This document shows, piece by piece, positions 26,292 to 37,782 of a stretch of 64,000 bases of DNA (its first letter is position 1; every line of letters starts with the position of its first letter). The notes under the pieces are model-generated. The model had not been told where the DNA came from. It ran no database searches and saw nothing but the letters and a program-made list of their open reading frames with translations. The stretch covers positions 372,001-436,000 of the forward strand of contig PTEX01000135.1 in the NCBI GenBank assembly GCA_003342815.1. Reading direction: 5' to 3'. A program made the translations under genes and the position numbers. The stretch comes from Eudromia elegans. Its lineage: Eukaryota; Chordata; Aves; Tinamiformes; Tinamidae.

Positions 26292-27011
26292 ACTCCGGGA
26301 AGAGGTTCGGCCGTAGTCCATAGAAAGCTGCCGAGAGAGTCACCAGCCAGCCGGGTTTGTAATTCCCATTCTCGCACTCGAGGAACGGCGACGACCACCT
26401 GATGTGGTTCTTGTCAGCGCTGAAGCTCTCGCGCCTCTTCCAGCCACTCTCCAAAGTTTTGGGGCCCGGGGTCAGGACCTTCCTGTGCAGGTGCGGCCTC
26501 CACTTGCGCTTCAGGCCATGGAACCACTCGGTGTCCACGGAGGCGTTGGCCAGGCGGTGCGCCGAGGAGGACAGGTCCTGCAGGAGGATCTGGCTCTCAT
26601 GCCTGCTGGCCTGCAGGAAGACCTGCGGGGCGGCCGCCAAGGGCTCCGTGCTGAAAGTGATCGCTGCCCTGGAGATGTTGGGGTCCCCCTCCAGGAGGCT
26701 CCGGATCAAGGCTTGGTACCACTCCAGGTCCTCCTGAAAGTTCTGCTCCCGCGACTTATTGCTCTGCAGGATCATGTTGAGGAAGTTGGTGGCGTGCGTG
26801 AGGGTGTCGAGGGCGCCGTGCAGCGAGGGGTGCGAGGCGAAGCGCGACTTGCCCGCCACACTCGCCAGCTCGTACCTGCCCGAGCAGTTGGCGCGCCGCA
26901 GCTCCCGCGAGTCGCCCGTGTAGAGGAAGGAGGCCACGTCGCGGGGCACCTCCTGGGCCAGCCGCTGCGCCAAGATGGAGCCCTCCGCGGCGCGGCCCTT
27001 GAGGGGGCCCG
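26288..27011 (-). CDS. GPR158: GPR158 (mGlyR) exon 1, coding part, 5' end lost in assembly gap
   Basis: This exon encodes most of the extracellular region of GPR158, a class C orphan-type receptor of neuronal membranes that binds RGS7-Gbeta5 and is reported to sense glycine through a Cache domain. The minus strand reads open for 240 full codons from the gap edge to the splice donor. Diagnostic segments are FLYTGDS, RANCSGRYELA, LDTLTHATNFLN, LQSNKSREQ, RAAITFSTE, VFLQA, ILLQDLSSSAH, DTEWFHGL, KRKWRPHLHR, FLECENGNYKPGW and PNLFPEFR. All match my memory of vertebrate GPR158. N-X-S sequons lie at codons starting 26889, 26760, 26679 and 26547. The exon ends after the AG of an Arg codon at 26288, followed by donor GTAGGA. 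There is no ATG at the open frame's apparent start near 26973; the frame continues upstream (GPLKGRAAEGSILAQ) into the gap, so roughly 57 N-terminal residues including the signal peptide are missing. The paralogue GPR179 is less likely given the closeness of the match. Confidence 0.95.
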
Positions 27012-27773
27012 NNNNNNNNNNNNNNNNNNNNNNNNNNNNNNNNNNNNNNNNNNNNNNNNNNNNNNNNNNNNNNNNNNNNNNNNNNNNNNNNNNNNNNNNN
27101 NNNNNNNNNNNNNNNNNNNNNNNNNNNNNNNNNNNNNNNNNNNNNNNNNNNNNNNNNNNNNNNNNNNNNNNNNNNNNNNNNNNNNNNNNNNNNNNNNNNN
27201 NNNNNNNNNNNNNNNNNNNNNNNNNNNNNNNNNNNNNNNNNNNNNNNNNNNNNNNNNNNNNNNNNNNNNNNNNNNNNNNNNNNNNNNNNNNNNNNNNNNN
27301 NNNNNNNNNNNNNNNNNNNNNNNNNNNNNNNNNNNNNNNNNNNNNNNNNNNNNNNNNNNNNNNNNNNNNNNNNNNNNNNNNNNNNNNNNNNNNNNNNNNN
27401 NNNNNNNNNNNNNNNNNNNNNNNNNNNNNNNNNNNNNNNNNNNNNNNNNNNNNNNNNNNNNNNNNNNNNNNNNNNNNNNNNNNNNNNNNNNNNNNNNNNN
27501 NNNNNNNNNNNNNNNNNNNNNNNNNNNNNNNNNNNNNNNNNNNNNNNNNNNNNNNNNNNNNNNNNNNNNNNNNNNNNNNNNNNNNNNNNNNNNNNNNNNN
27601 NNNNNNNNNNNNNNNNNNNNNNNNNNNNNNNNNNNNNNNNNNNNNNNNNNNNNNNNNNNNNNNNNNNNNNNNNNNNNNNNNNNNNNNNNNNNNNNNNNNN
27701 NNNNNNNNNNNNNNNNNNNNNNNNNNNNNNNNNNNNNNNNNNNNNNNNNNNNNNNNNNNNNNNNNNNNNNNNN
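27012..27773. other. Assembly gap (762 N)
   Basis: This is an uninterrupted run of N between two GC-rich edges. It interrupts exon 1 of GPR158 and hides the start codon, signal peptide and perhaps the transcription start. Open frames that cross it are artefacts of reading N as codons. Confidence 0.99.
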
Positions 27774-28410
27774 GGAGCGGGCAGGGCCGGCCGGGCCGCC
27801 CATCCGCTCGGGCACCGCGGAGCCGCCCGCGGACCCGGCCCGGCCTGGGGCGGGGAGCAGCGACACCTGCCGGCCGGCCGGGCAGCGGCGGCGCGTGGGT
27901 GCGGCGGGGACGGGGACAGGGCGGCCTGCGGTGTCCCCAGGCGTGGCGATGGCCGGTGCAGCAGGGCCCAGCTGCAGCCGTCGCTGCTCCCGGCTCTCCG
28001 TAGCGGGGTGTGCAGCACTAACCGCGCCGCGAGGCCGAGTCCCGCCTCAGTGCTAGAAGCCGAGCCCTCGGTGCGGGTGTTCTACCCGCTGGGACCAGCA
28101 GAGTGCTGGCCCTTGGGCCCGTCAGGCCTGGCGGTCCCCTGGCGAATCCTCTGCTCTGCTGAGTGCGGCCTTTGAGAGCACCCAGCTGCGCCAGGGACAC
28201 AACTCGAACTCTAACGGGCCGCGTGGGCGGCAGCCGGGCAGCGCGGCTGGCGCGTGGGCCCGACGGAAGGCCCAGTGCGGCAGAGCGCGTGCCAGGGTTA
28301 GTGTCGCCTGGCAGCAGCGTCCACCCCGTCAACACCCGGACCGGGCTGGGGGATGGCGCCGGGAGGCACCGTGCGAAACGTGAGCTCGGAAGGAGATGGG
28401 CCACAGCAAA
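27774..28410 (-). promoter_or_regulatory. GPR158: CpG-rich flank, probable GPR158 promoter / 5' UTR
   Basis: This is a strongly GC- and CpG-rich stretch (for example GGGCCGGCCGGGCCGCCC near 27785 and CGGCCGGCCGGGC near 27870), directly upstream of the gap-truncated first exon and unlike the AT-rich surroundings. Its position and composition fit a CpG-island promoter, which may fire in both directions. I see no clear TATA box. The transcription start cannot be placed because of the adjacent gap. Confidence 0.6.
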
Positions 28411-29734
28411 GCCCACTAGTTACAGTTAACTCCAGTGTGGCTTAATGTGGTCCTCCCTTTCCGAATTTAGGAGTGCAGGTTAAAAGAGTAGTAGAGACTC
28501 CTTCTTTTCCTCTCCCCCATACACTCACACACACACGTACCTGCACATCCTATAAGGAGGTGACTGTCATGGAGAATATTGGATCTAATTTTACGCTGAC
28601 AAGATATATCTGCTTCTCAAAGCACACCCCTATTTTAGAATTATTTGAAACTGTACTCAAAGGAAGAGCCCTTTTAATATCGCCAAATCTAAATTAAATC
28701 TGTAGTTTATATATTCCAGTAATGTGACACACTTCGTCTTTGCTATGATTCACCTTTCATAATTGTTTTCACACAGGTTGTTGATAAGAGAGAAAATTAG
28801 AATTATTTTTTATATTTTTAAGCAATGAGAGATCATATTCAATGCTTAAGAATAATTGATTTAATAATGAACTTGCGCAAGTGAATATCCTGTGGGATTA
28901 TTTATAAACTGCGTATACCGAGCAACTCAGGAACTGGTGTTTGCTCTTTAGCACTGCCCAGGGAGTTGGGGCTTCAAGACCTGCACTGAACAAATGCTCC
29001 AGGATTCACTGTTCACCACGGGTAAGTGAGAAACAGCATTTTTGGAAGGAACAGCATTCAGGACTGTGCTAAGCCAACATGGGATAAGGAGAGGAGGAGA
29101 TATCAATGGCAATATAAATAAACAAGGTTTTTTTCTTTGACAGCGCCTGTGCTGATTCCGCTTCCTGTAACAGACGGCTCGAAAGGAAAGGTCAGCTGCC
29201 TGATGGGAATTTGCTTCCCCAATGCACCCTGGTTTGTATCTCTGTAATTTGTGCCAGATTTTCTAAATACCCTACTTTGCACCAATCCACTGGCCAGGCT
29301 TCAGGAGTTCTGTTGCTTCTATTCATAAGTGAATCAAAACCAACATATTTTTTGCTTCCTTTTTTTCAGAAAAAAAGAATAGGATCAAAATGCAGAGTGA
29401 AAAGGTTCTTCCTTGGAAGCTGATGTGAGTTGCAAGAGCTTGTGTGCCAGCTACTGTTCACTTAGAATGAAAAGTTCAGACCTTTCAGTGTATGAGAGCC
29501 CTTTAGGATCTAACTGTTCTAGTGGATATTGAGAAAAATTCATTACAGTCTCAATCAAAAAAAAAATGCAAATATGAACTAGGCCAAATATCTTTACACA
29601 TCAAATTAAAAAGGAATTATGTACATTACCTGTGAAATTGCAGAAGGTCAGAAACACTTTTAAAAGTTTGTTTCACTTTTTTTTTTTTAAATGATGTGAT
29701 AGAAGAACCTCCAGGAGACTCCCTCGTGCAGCAC

Positions 29735-29900
29735 TCCTGCGCAGGGGCAGGATTACACATGCCAAGACTCCCCCTGGCAGGAGTTTGTCTATCTTTCTCT
29801 CAAAGAACCTCTGGTCTAGAGGATTCCGTGACTGCCCCAATGACCTTGTTCCCGGTTTACATCACTTTATAATCAGTAATGGGGTAAGGAGGTTCCCATA
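29735..29900 (-). mobile_element. Ancient amniote CR1 (L3-like) 3' fragment
   Basis: The plus strand shows the 3'-end landmarks of old amniote CR1 copies in reverse orientation: GGAGTTTGTCTATCTTTCTC, then AAAGAACCTCTGGTCTAGAGG, GATTCCGTGACTGCCCC and a diverged TAATCAGTAATGGGG near the end. It is far more decayed than the intron 1 CR1, so it is probably much older. Confidence 0.55.
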
Positions 29901-31461
29901 ACATGGTTTACACACTCTTTGCTTTCTTTGGTTTGTGCATCTGCCGAAGACCACTTTGACTTGCTTCGTTTTGTATTTTCCCTAGGCCAAACGCATCAAA
30001 TTTCCCAGCAGGTTGTGTTTTCTGTAACTGCCTTTGGGCCTGCAATTCTCTCCTTGACTTTCTTGTCTCCCTGGCTTGATTTCTTTAGAGGCTCCAGGCA
30101 AGGCCTTCTGCTATAGAATAGTTTCTGGAAGCTACATAACATTCTTCACTAACGTACCCACACTGAGATCTGCCTTCATTTTCACCTTAGCTATGGTATT
30201 GATCAGTACCTGAGTGTATAATCCACTGTAATCCTCATAACCTTTTAAAGCTTATTGCTTTCTAGATATCCATTATCTATTTTTATTTAAGGATTTGTGC
30301 TTTCCCTCCTCTGGGATTTTTCTCTTACTGATTTTGGGCCATTTAACTCATTTTTCAGGATTATCTTTAATTCCCATCCTGCTCTTGAAAATGATTTTAA
30401 CTATGTCCTTGTCTGCTGAGGTGATTTGCTGATTTTTATGAGTGCACCTTTATTTCAATATGCAAATTGTTAATTAATGTATTTAATAAAATGCAGCTGA
30501 GATCAGAAACTACCTGAGGCAGGAAACTACATGAAACATGCTGCTAGTTTGATAGTGTATTACTGATGCTTGCTTTTTGGGAAAGACTCTCAAGACAATG
30601 GCTTATCTACCTCATGACAGACCTGCACAATGCTTCATTAGCTTGAGTATGAAAACCTCATGGTAAATATATAAGAAAAGTTACCAATGCAGACATGTAA
30701 TAAAACAACTGCTCCATCCATAGCTATGGAGCAGTTATGAGTCAAAGAAAGAATTCACTTAGTTTAGTATGGTGGACTTTTCTGGACAATTCCCAATGGG
30801 ATTTTAAATCAATTTATTATTTTCTAGGTGATTGCTCAAAAAATAGTTTAGTGTTTTTTTGTGGGTTTTTTTTGTTTTTTTCATATCTTTGCATATATCC
30901 TTGTTCCATGAACTCCACTTCCTTGTACTCTATCTCTTTTTCCAATAATATTCTTTTCATTTTCAGAATGTTCCTCATAAATATATAAACACAGAGCACC
31001 TAAAAGAAAAGTGGTAGTATACATTCAAATGATTACATCTTATCTCTGACTGAAATATTTTTCCAAATTAGGAGAAAACTACTTGTCAGAGACATATTGA
31101 TAACTTTGACACCCAATTGCCTGTGGAGAACTTGCCTCATAGCTAATATGCAAATGCAGACTCTGCATTTCAAATAAACATAATTCCAAAGCTTGGTAAG
31201 CTTTTTCATAGTTGGGAAAAATTTAGGGGTTTCTAGAGTTAAGGTTGCAATCGTAATCCATTATGTTTAGACTTTACAGAAATGATTCGAGTGCTGGGAA
31301 ACATTACTCACATGTACAGAGAGATTTTTATGTCCTCATATTCTGTTGCAAAGATACACATTGTAATGCACTTAAACTAATGAGAGCAAAACTGAAGCTC
31401 AGAACAAATATCGATAGTGGTCATATTCCTGAGCCAGACTCCATGGATTTCTTTATTTTAA

Positions 31462-31545
31462 ATTAAAGCAAAGGTAAAAACAAAGAAGTCTTTGGCAATA
31501 CAAGATTAAAGCAAAGGAAAAGCAGAGAAGTCTTTGGCAGTAAAG
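31462..31545. repeat. 43-bp tandem duplication, diverged
   Basis: A unit starting ATTAAAGCAAAGG and containing AGAAGTCTTTGGCA is present at 31462-31504 and again from 31505. The copies differ by several substitutions and a small indel. Confidence 0.9.
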
Positions 31546-32959
31546 GGAGAGTGTAGAATATGGAATAGACAATCTAGCACAGTACCTTCACAAAAGAAAT
31601 CCCACTTCTCCAAAGGTAATTTTCATCATAAGTGTGATGCTTGCTTACAGACTGAGGTGGTGGCCACCTTCACCTTAATAGTTAAGGCCTGGAATATTCC
31701 TCTGGAAAGTGGGAGGCGGGCGCCCTTCTCAAGAAGAGATGCACACCCACACCCTTGAGAAGACAGCCTGGTGGCAGTAACTGCTCAGACCTATGATGGA
31801 GCAGGTGAGAAATTGATGTAAATTGACTGTGCTAGGAAAGTGCTAGAGGTAGTTAACTGGAAAGTAAAGTTTTAAGAAATCATAAATATCTGAAAGATGC
31901 AATTTCATTCACAATACGTTAGAGTGGGTAACTAGGTTTCCTACAAGTGCCTTACCTTCAGTTATGTACCAGTGGGTTGGGATGGAAATCCTGGTCAATA
32001 CAACACAATTTAATATACATCCTTCAGGACTACCATGGAAGAAGAATCTGCTGCATAAGAACAAAGGCAGAATGGATTTCTTTGTTCTCTTAGGCTCTCG
32101 AACACAGCATCCATACTATTTCCAAGACAGTTTCAACAAACCCAACTCTGTTACCAAACCAAAACTCATGAATGCACGCTGCCTTGCCTACCTGTTCTAA
32201 TCCCTCAGCGTGGCAGCTGAAGGTTTTCTTCCTCGCTTTTCCTCTGCTAGAGATTTAAGGCACTGAACGTTTTTTGAACTTTCGATGATGTGACTCACAA
32301 TATTATGCCATGATAACTGCTTGAGATATAACTGTAGGTCTGGATTTAATATTCTTCCTTTTAATTATTCAACATGACTTTTGCAAATATATTTCAAAAT
32401 TAAAATCATTCTGCATTTGCTGTCAGTTACATAAAGTAGATCAAATGATAATTGGGTGTATATCTCCATATCTCTGGATTTATGTAGATAAGTATTTGCA
32501 TACTAGCGTTGCATAAAAAAATGTTCCAAAATCCTCACTTTCTGTTAAATTCTGTTCTAAGAATCTGCAGATGTCAGTTAATGGAAATAAACTTCAATGG
32601 GAAGGAATATTTGAACCATTTTGAAACTAATGCACAACCTCAGAATGAAACAGTTCTGAAACAGTTTGGAAGTGGTTACTTTTTATTACGCTATTAACAG
32701 GTATTAACCTTTTAAAAACTCATGCTGTTAGATGCATCCGTCTCTGACTATCAGTTTTAGATAAGCAGTGAAGAGCTGAAGCTACTAATCAAGGGGCTTG
32801 AGGTCCGAGAGATTGCTAGCATCCGTGCTGATAAAGTATTTGAAATGAACTCTTGAGTTAAGATGCTGCTTTGTATTATCCTTCTTGGTTTCTTTCAGAT
32901 TATCTTCCCTTTACACCTCTCCTACCTACACCACATTCAAGAGTGAAGTGAAGCCAGAA

Positions 32960-32993
32960 GTAAGATGTGGTAAGATATGGTAAGATGTGGTAG
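32960..32993. repeat. 10-bp tandem repeat, 3.4 copies
   Basis: The unit GTAAGATGTG repeats at 32960, 32970 (one change) and 32980, followed by a partial GTAG. Confidence 0.95.
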
Positions 32994-33185
32994 ACATTCT
33001 GGCTCATGTTGCAGGTGGATAAGAGAGAAATATTGATAATATCAGAGGAGAAAGAAGAAAGAGGAGCCAAGGAAATTTAAGTTCTTGATATTTTTAAAAA
33101 TAATTTGGAAAGAAAAGGATCTGTCCTGCTGTATGTCAACCAGACTACAGACTGAAGAAGAAAGGAAATGTGCTGGCAGCACAGC

Positions 33186-33232
33186 AATAATAGTAATAGC
33201 AGTAATAATAATAATAAATAAAAATATATAGT
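33186..33232. repeat. (AAT)n microsatellite, imperfect
   Basis: Runs of AATA/TAATAATAATAATA with interruptions, grading into TATATA. Confidence 0.9.
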
Positions 33233-35888
33233 CTCTTATGGTACATACGAGGTTCCAGACCCATGATTTTGTTTTACAAAAGCAGCTTTAATAGACAGGA
33301 GTGCACGTGGCTGGATAACTCTAGAGCAAAGTTTTCAACACATGCCCAAAGGAAACAAGGCAAAGCCAGCGGACAAGCAGGATTATACAGTCGTTTGCCA
33401 CAGCGGTGTTAGGCTGCTAGCTCTGCAGGATTGAATCAGACTGAGGAATCCTCTGGCACAGGACTGAAAACTGAGGCGGGCAGAGTAAGTTGGAGCAGAC
33501 TGGCCAGCTCTGAGGCTGTCCCCGGTAGCGCCCGTGGCGATGGGCAGCTGAGGTGTCTGTGTTTCCTGACGGGTGTCACAGTCTGCAGGACCTGCACTGG
33601 ACAATGCAGCAGAGAGCAACACTTTCATACAGATGGTGGATAGGCCTTGTGGGGAAAGCAGCTTTTGGGTTTTGACCTCAGAAAAAAGTCCCTGCAGGTG
33701 AAGACCAACCCTCCAACCAATCAGCATTCCTCTGAAATGCTCTTCAGAAAAATGTCAGCTCAGAGAAGAAGAGAGTTTCTGTAAATTTCTGTAAAATTGG
33801 AGGCACTTGAATCTGTGGTTCAACTGAGCAAGGATGACGCTCAGGAGAAAATGCCTGCTCCTCACTGATGCTACAAATGGTTATTAGCTTCCAAGAATAT
33901 TTGAAGCTAATGCTGATGAGGTGGAGGAAGGATTCGACCATTATTGTCAAGGGGAAAGCTATTTCAGAGGAACATTTCAATTTACCTTCTCCAGAAAGAG
34001 TGATGATTTCCTGTGAGGAAAGAAGTACTTCACAGAAATAGAAAAGAAAGATAACTGGTTCTGTGCCTCACCTAACCTCATTCTGCAGTCCCTCTCTACC
34101 CTGAACAAAATATTATAGTTCATATTTTACCTTGATTCTCTCCATTCTGTTCTAAAGCAATTCAAATAATAAAATAAAAATAAAGTTAGGTGAGTATCAT
34201 GTTAAATTATATCGTCAAAGCTGTTTTGCTGATGTACAGTTTCCAAGTAAAATAATATATTGATGTTTGCTTTATACAAATCATAGTTTCAGGTATGAAT
34301 AAAAGCCCATGCACCCAGTAATGCAGTATTCACAGGCTGCCTCTGTCCTCTGCAGAGTGAATTGTGAGGCTTCGCACTAAAACACCAGGCAGAAGCAGCT
34401 CACCGCAGTGGTACCTGCTAGCCAGGGAAGTAAGGTGGAACCCAACCACATGGACCTTCAAATGCCTCTTGATCTGGACAGTAATAAACCAGGTCACGTG
34501 TTGGACCTGTGGGAGTTGCTTTCCCCTGAGCCCTGACCTGGCTGTGCTCAGGGACCCGCGCAGGGAAGCCGTAGCCGTGCCTGCTCTTTGAAGAGTACAA
34601 GTCACTGTGACGATAGCAAGACACAGGGAATATTTTCAGAGAACTTGCACAATGCTTGTGTCTCCTTTGCTTTTCTACCTGGCATGAAAGTTAGACAATC
34701 AATTCACTGTTCGGCTTTAACAGAAATACAATATTTTTACCAAGCATAGGCTTCCATTAGCGAGATACATTTTGTGATTCTGTGCAACCTGCACATGTAA
34801 CATACAGACCTCCATACACATTTCAGACTTCAGGAGCTACAAGAGAAGCCAGTCAATGCCATTGTTCATCCATTCTAAAACCAGTGACTGCTTTTAGAGA
34901 TGGAAAAACAGAGTGGCTGGCAAGATAAATCTTGCGTTTTTGCAAGCGTGCTGTTGTTAGCTCTGTTTCTCTATTCAGAACCTACTTTTCCTAATTTAGT
35001 TGGCCTGTCTAAACTCCATCTTCTGTTTCGAGTAGATACAAAGCCTAAAATCCTACCACACTGAAATCAATAGTAAACCACCCACAGCTTTTGATGGAGT
35101 TGGTATTTTAGCATACCAGCTTCTGCTCTGGTTTCATGTTGTCGTTGTCCCTTGCAAACATATGGTGGAAGAGAGTAGGAAAAAAAGGATAACAGCTCTC
35201 AACGCTGCTAATCCCGAGTCCCGCACACTGCTAAATGTTGGTGCATTGTTATAGGGATCAAAATAACAGGTGAGCAACACTCTGGAGACAGGTCCAACCC
35301 ATCCATCCCATGCTGCTGGACAGGATGTACTGGAAGTAGGCACCTTTCGTATATAGGTATCCTGAGAACAACTCTAGTCACCATCTTTGTTTCTTTTTTT
35401 CTCCTTGCAAGAGAATGTCTTCCAGGTTTACCCTACCAGGATTAGAAGACACTTAACCTTCATCGTTGCTCTTTTCATCTCTCTGTGCATTCAGGCCTAA
35501 TATTTTTAGCAAGTTTAAGTTGCTTTTGCATCACTGATTCTTTTGAATCACAACGTAAGTCGTTTGGAAAGTGGGACTAAAAGTCCTTGGACTCAGACAA
35601 TTCACAACATTTTACTTTTTCTTTTTTCTCACAGATCTCAAAGGAGTTAAAAGAAAGGCAAGGCCTCAGTTCTCCTCCACAAACAGAAGAGGTATCTGTC
35701 TCCTGTTTGTTAAGCCACAATTTATCAAATATCACAGCCCTCTTATCCGTCTTCTATTTATACTGCCTTTCTGCAAACCTGCTACCACTGCCCTGCGCAA
35801 TATCCACACAAACCTAGCGATTTCAACGTCTGAAATGAGCACATGGATCAAATTGATGTGGAAGCTGGAAATCAGACTTCTCTTGGGA

Positions 35889-35930
35889 TGGGTCTGTGTG
35901 GGAGTGTGTGCGTGTGTGGGTGTCACCGCA
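35889..35930. repeat. GT-rich low-complexity tract
   Basis: Interrupted GTGTGTGGG and GTGTGTGCGTGTGTGGG runs. Confidence 0.8.
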
Positions 35931-36007
35931 TTCATTTTTTGTGTTCTGTTCATTCAATAAAAATTGCTCATAGTGGTTAATTTTAACCATAATTTGCAAA
36001 GCTAGCT

Positions 36008-36059
36008 CATTTTACAGGGTGGTAGTTTAACTTCATTTTACAGGGTGGTAATTTAACAT
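36008..36059. repeat. 26-bp tandem duplication
   Basis: CATTTTACAGGGTGGTAGTT and the following six bases at 36008-36033 are repeated at 36034-36059 with about two changes. Confidence 0.95.
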
Positions 36060-37750
36060 CTTGGGAGACGGAGAGAGCATAGATTTTCCCCAAGATCTGC
36101 AGTGTCTGCAGTGCTCTGCAGTAACAAACAGAGCAGAACAAAATTTTAGTGACCATTTTGATGAAAAAGTGAATGCCCTCAGAGAGCCAACAAGAAGCAG
36201 TAGGGGAAATCAAATATGAGAGTTGATATTTTTTTCTCTCTTCCAGCCATTCCATCTGAATTTCTGTAATTTTATTTAAGGCAGAAATATTGCACTTAAG
36301 GGAGTTTAATGGGTTTTTTTAGTTAAATATGCTCAATTAGTTTGTGAAGAAACATTTCTCTGTAAAACTGAGCTGTGATACTTGGTGAGTTCATTCTTTC
36401 CCTAAAGCTAAACCCAGCTTTAATAGCTTTCCTAACTCTAGAAAGAAAAAGCACTCTGCAACTTTGGCATTTTAGTATCCACAAAGGCTGTATAGAAACA
36501 ATCACAATAAATGAGGAAGGTAAGCTGGCTGTGGGGCTTCTTTACACCAAATATTTATACCGATAGGAAGCAAAGGGATGTTTTCACAGCCTGCAGAGTA
36601 CTGTAGCTTGTGCAAACAACAGGGAGTCCCACCAAAAAATATAAAATATATCAGCTGCCTGCAGCTGGCTCGGGGCCCAGTGTCTCTGTGGTTTAAGACA
36701 GTCAGGGTCTCTCTACCTCTGCCTACATGTTTGTACTTGTCATCCCCTTGTACCTGGTGGGTAACGTTCACAGCACCAGCCCCGCAGCTCCCTGCAGAGA
36801 GGAGCCCGTGCCGGCCTCCTCCTCCTCCCCCGCTCCCTCCGCTGCAGCCCTTTGACCGTCGCTTTGCGCTGGGGCATCAAGCTGCAGACGGAGGAGCAGC
36901 TCTGGGCTCAGCACACTGAAACGATGCCAACGATGCCTGGTTTTCCTGTTACCCCGTGTTATGCACTGCACGTGTGTTTTCTGTGTGTGCCAGTGGGCTC
37001 GCTTCTGCATCCTCCTGCCGGCTGAAATGGTGACCGTTGGTTCTGGCAGTTGTGAGAGGATGCTGTGTTTGCCGGAGCAATATTTAATCCACTCACCAGT
37101 TTAGCAGGCCACGTTCTGCCTCAAGCCACCTTATTTTCAATGAGGTCGTTAGCTCTATAGGTGCAAGCCCCACCAGGCCAGTCAGCCTCTGAGCAGTCCC
37201 CAGGCCATTTTACACTACAGACATAGCCTATAACCCTAATCTTGGGGTTTTTTTCCCTATCTTTTCTGTATTTACCCTATAGATTCAGCCATTTCATGCC
37301 TAGATGCATCTTTCCAAATGGTTTTTCTCTCTCGCTCTGCATTCTCATTTGCAGCCAACTCTTGGATGTCTCTTCTTTGGTCCTTTTCCTTATTCAGTAT
37401 TAGGCAGAAAGCCAGTCCCGAGCACCTTTTACTGTCTTCCATTTCTTGTCATCCAACACTGTCTCCTGCAGATCTTCTGTGAATTCCAAGGGCTCCGCTG
37501 CCTTCCCCATCTCCCTTCTTCTCCCGTCTCCTCTTCATTCTGGTGACAGTGCCTCGGTAATAGGATTTTTTACTGTGAGATGGTAGCATGTGGCAGCAAA
37601 GGTTTTACATGTCATTGTTCTTTCTTCTTTCTCTTGTTCCTTTTTCTCTTAGTTATATCCTCTATTCAGCTCCTTTTCCTGTCATTTCGTATTCATTTCC
37701 CATCTCTTTAGAATTGCACCCTGCTATTCCCCTGCAGCTTCACAAGCTTT

Positions 37751-37782
37751 ACACATATATATATTACATATATATATATATG
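37751..37782. repeat. (TA)n microsatellite
   Basis: Alternating ACATATATATAT and ACATATATATATATAT tracts with one ATTACA break. Confidence 0.9.

Noticed and set aside
26404..28056. Long plus- and minus-strand open frames spanning the gap (up to 550 codons)
   Set aside because: They are long only because N is read as open; outside the gap they are antisense or off-frame shadows of GPR158 exon 1 and CpG-rich DNA.
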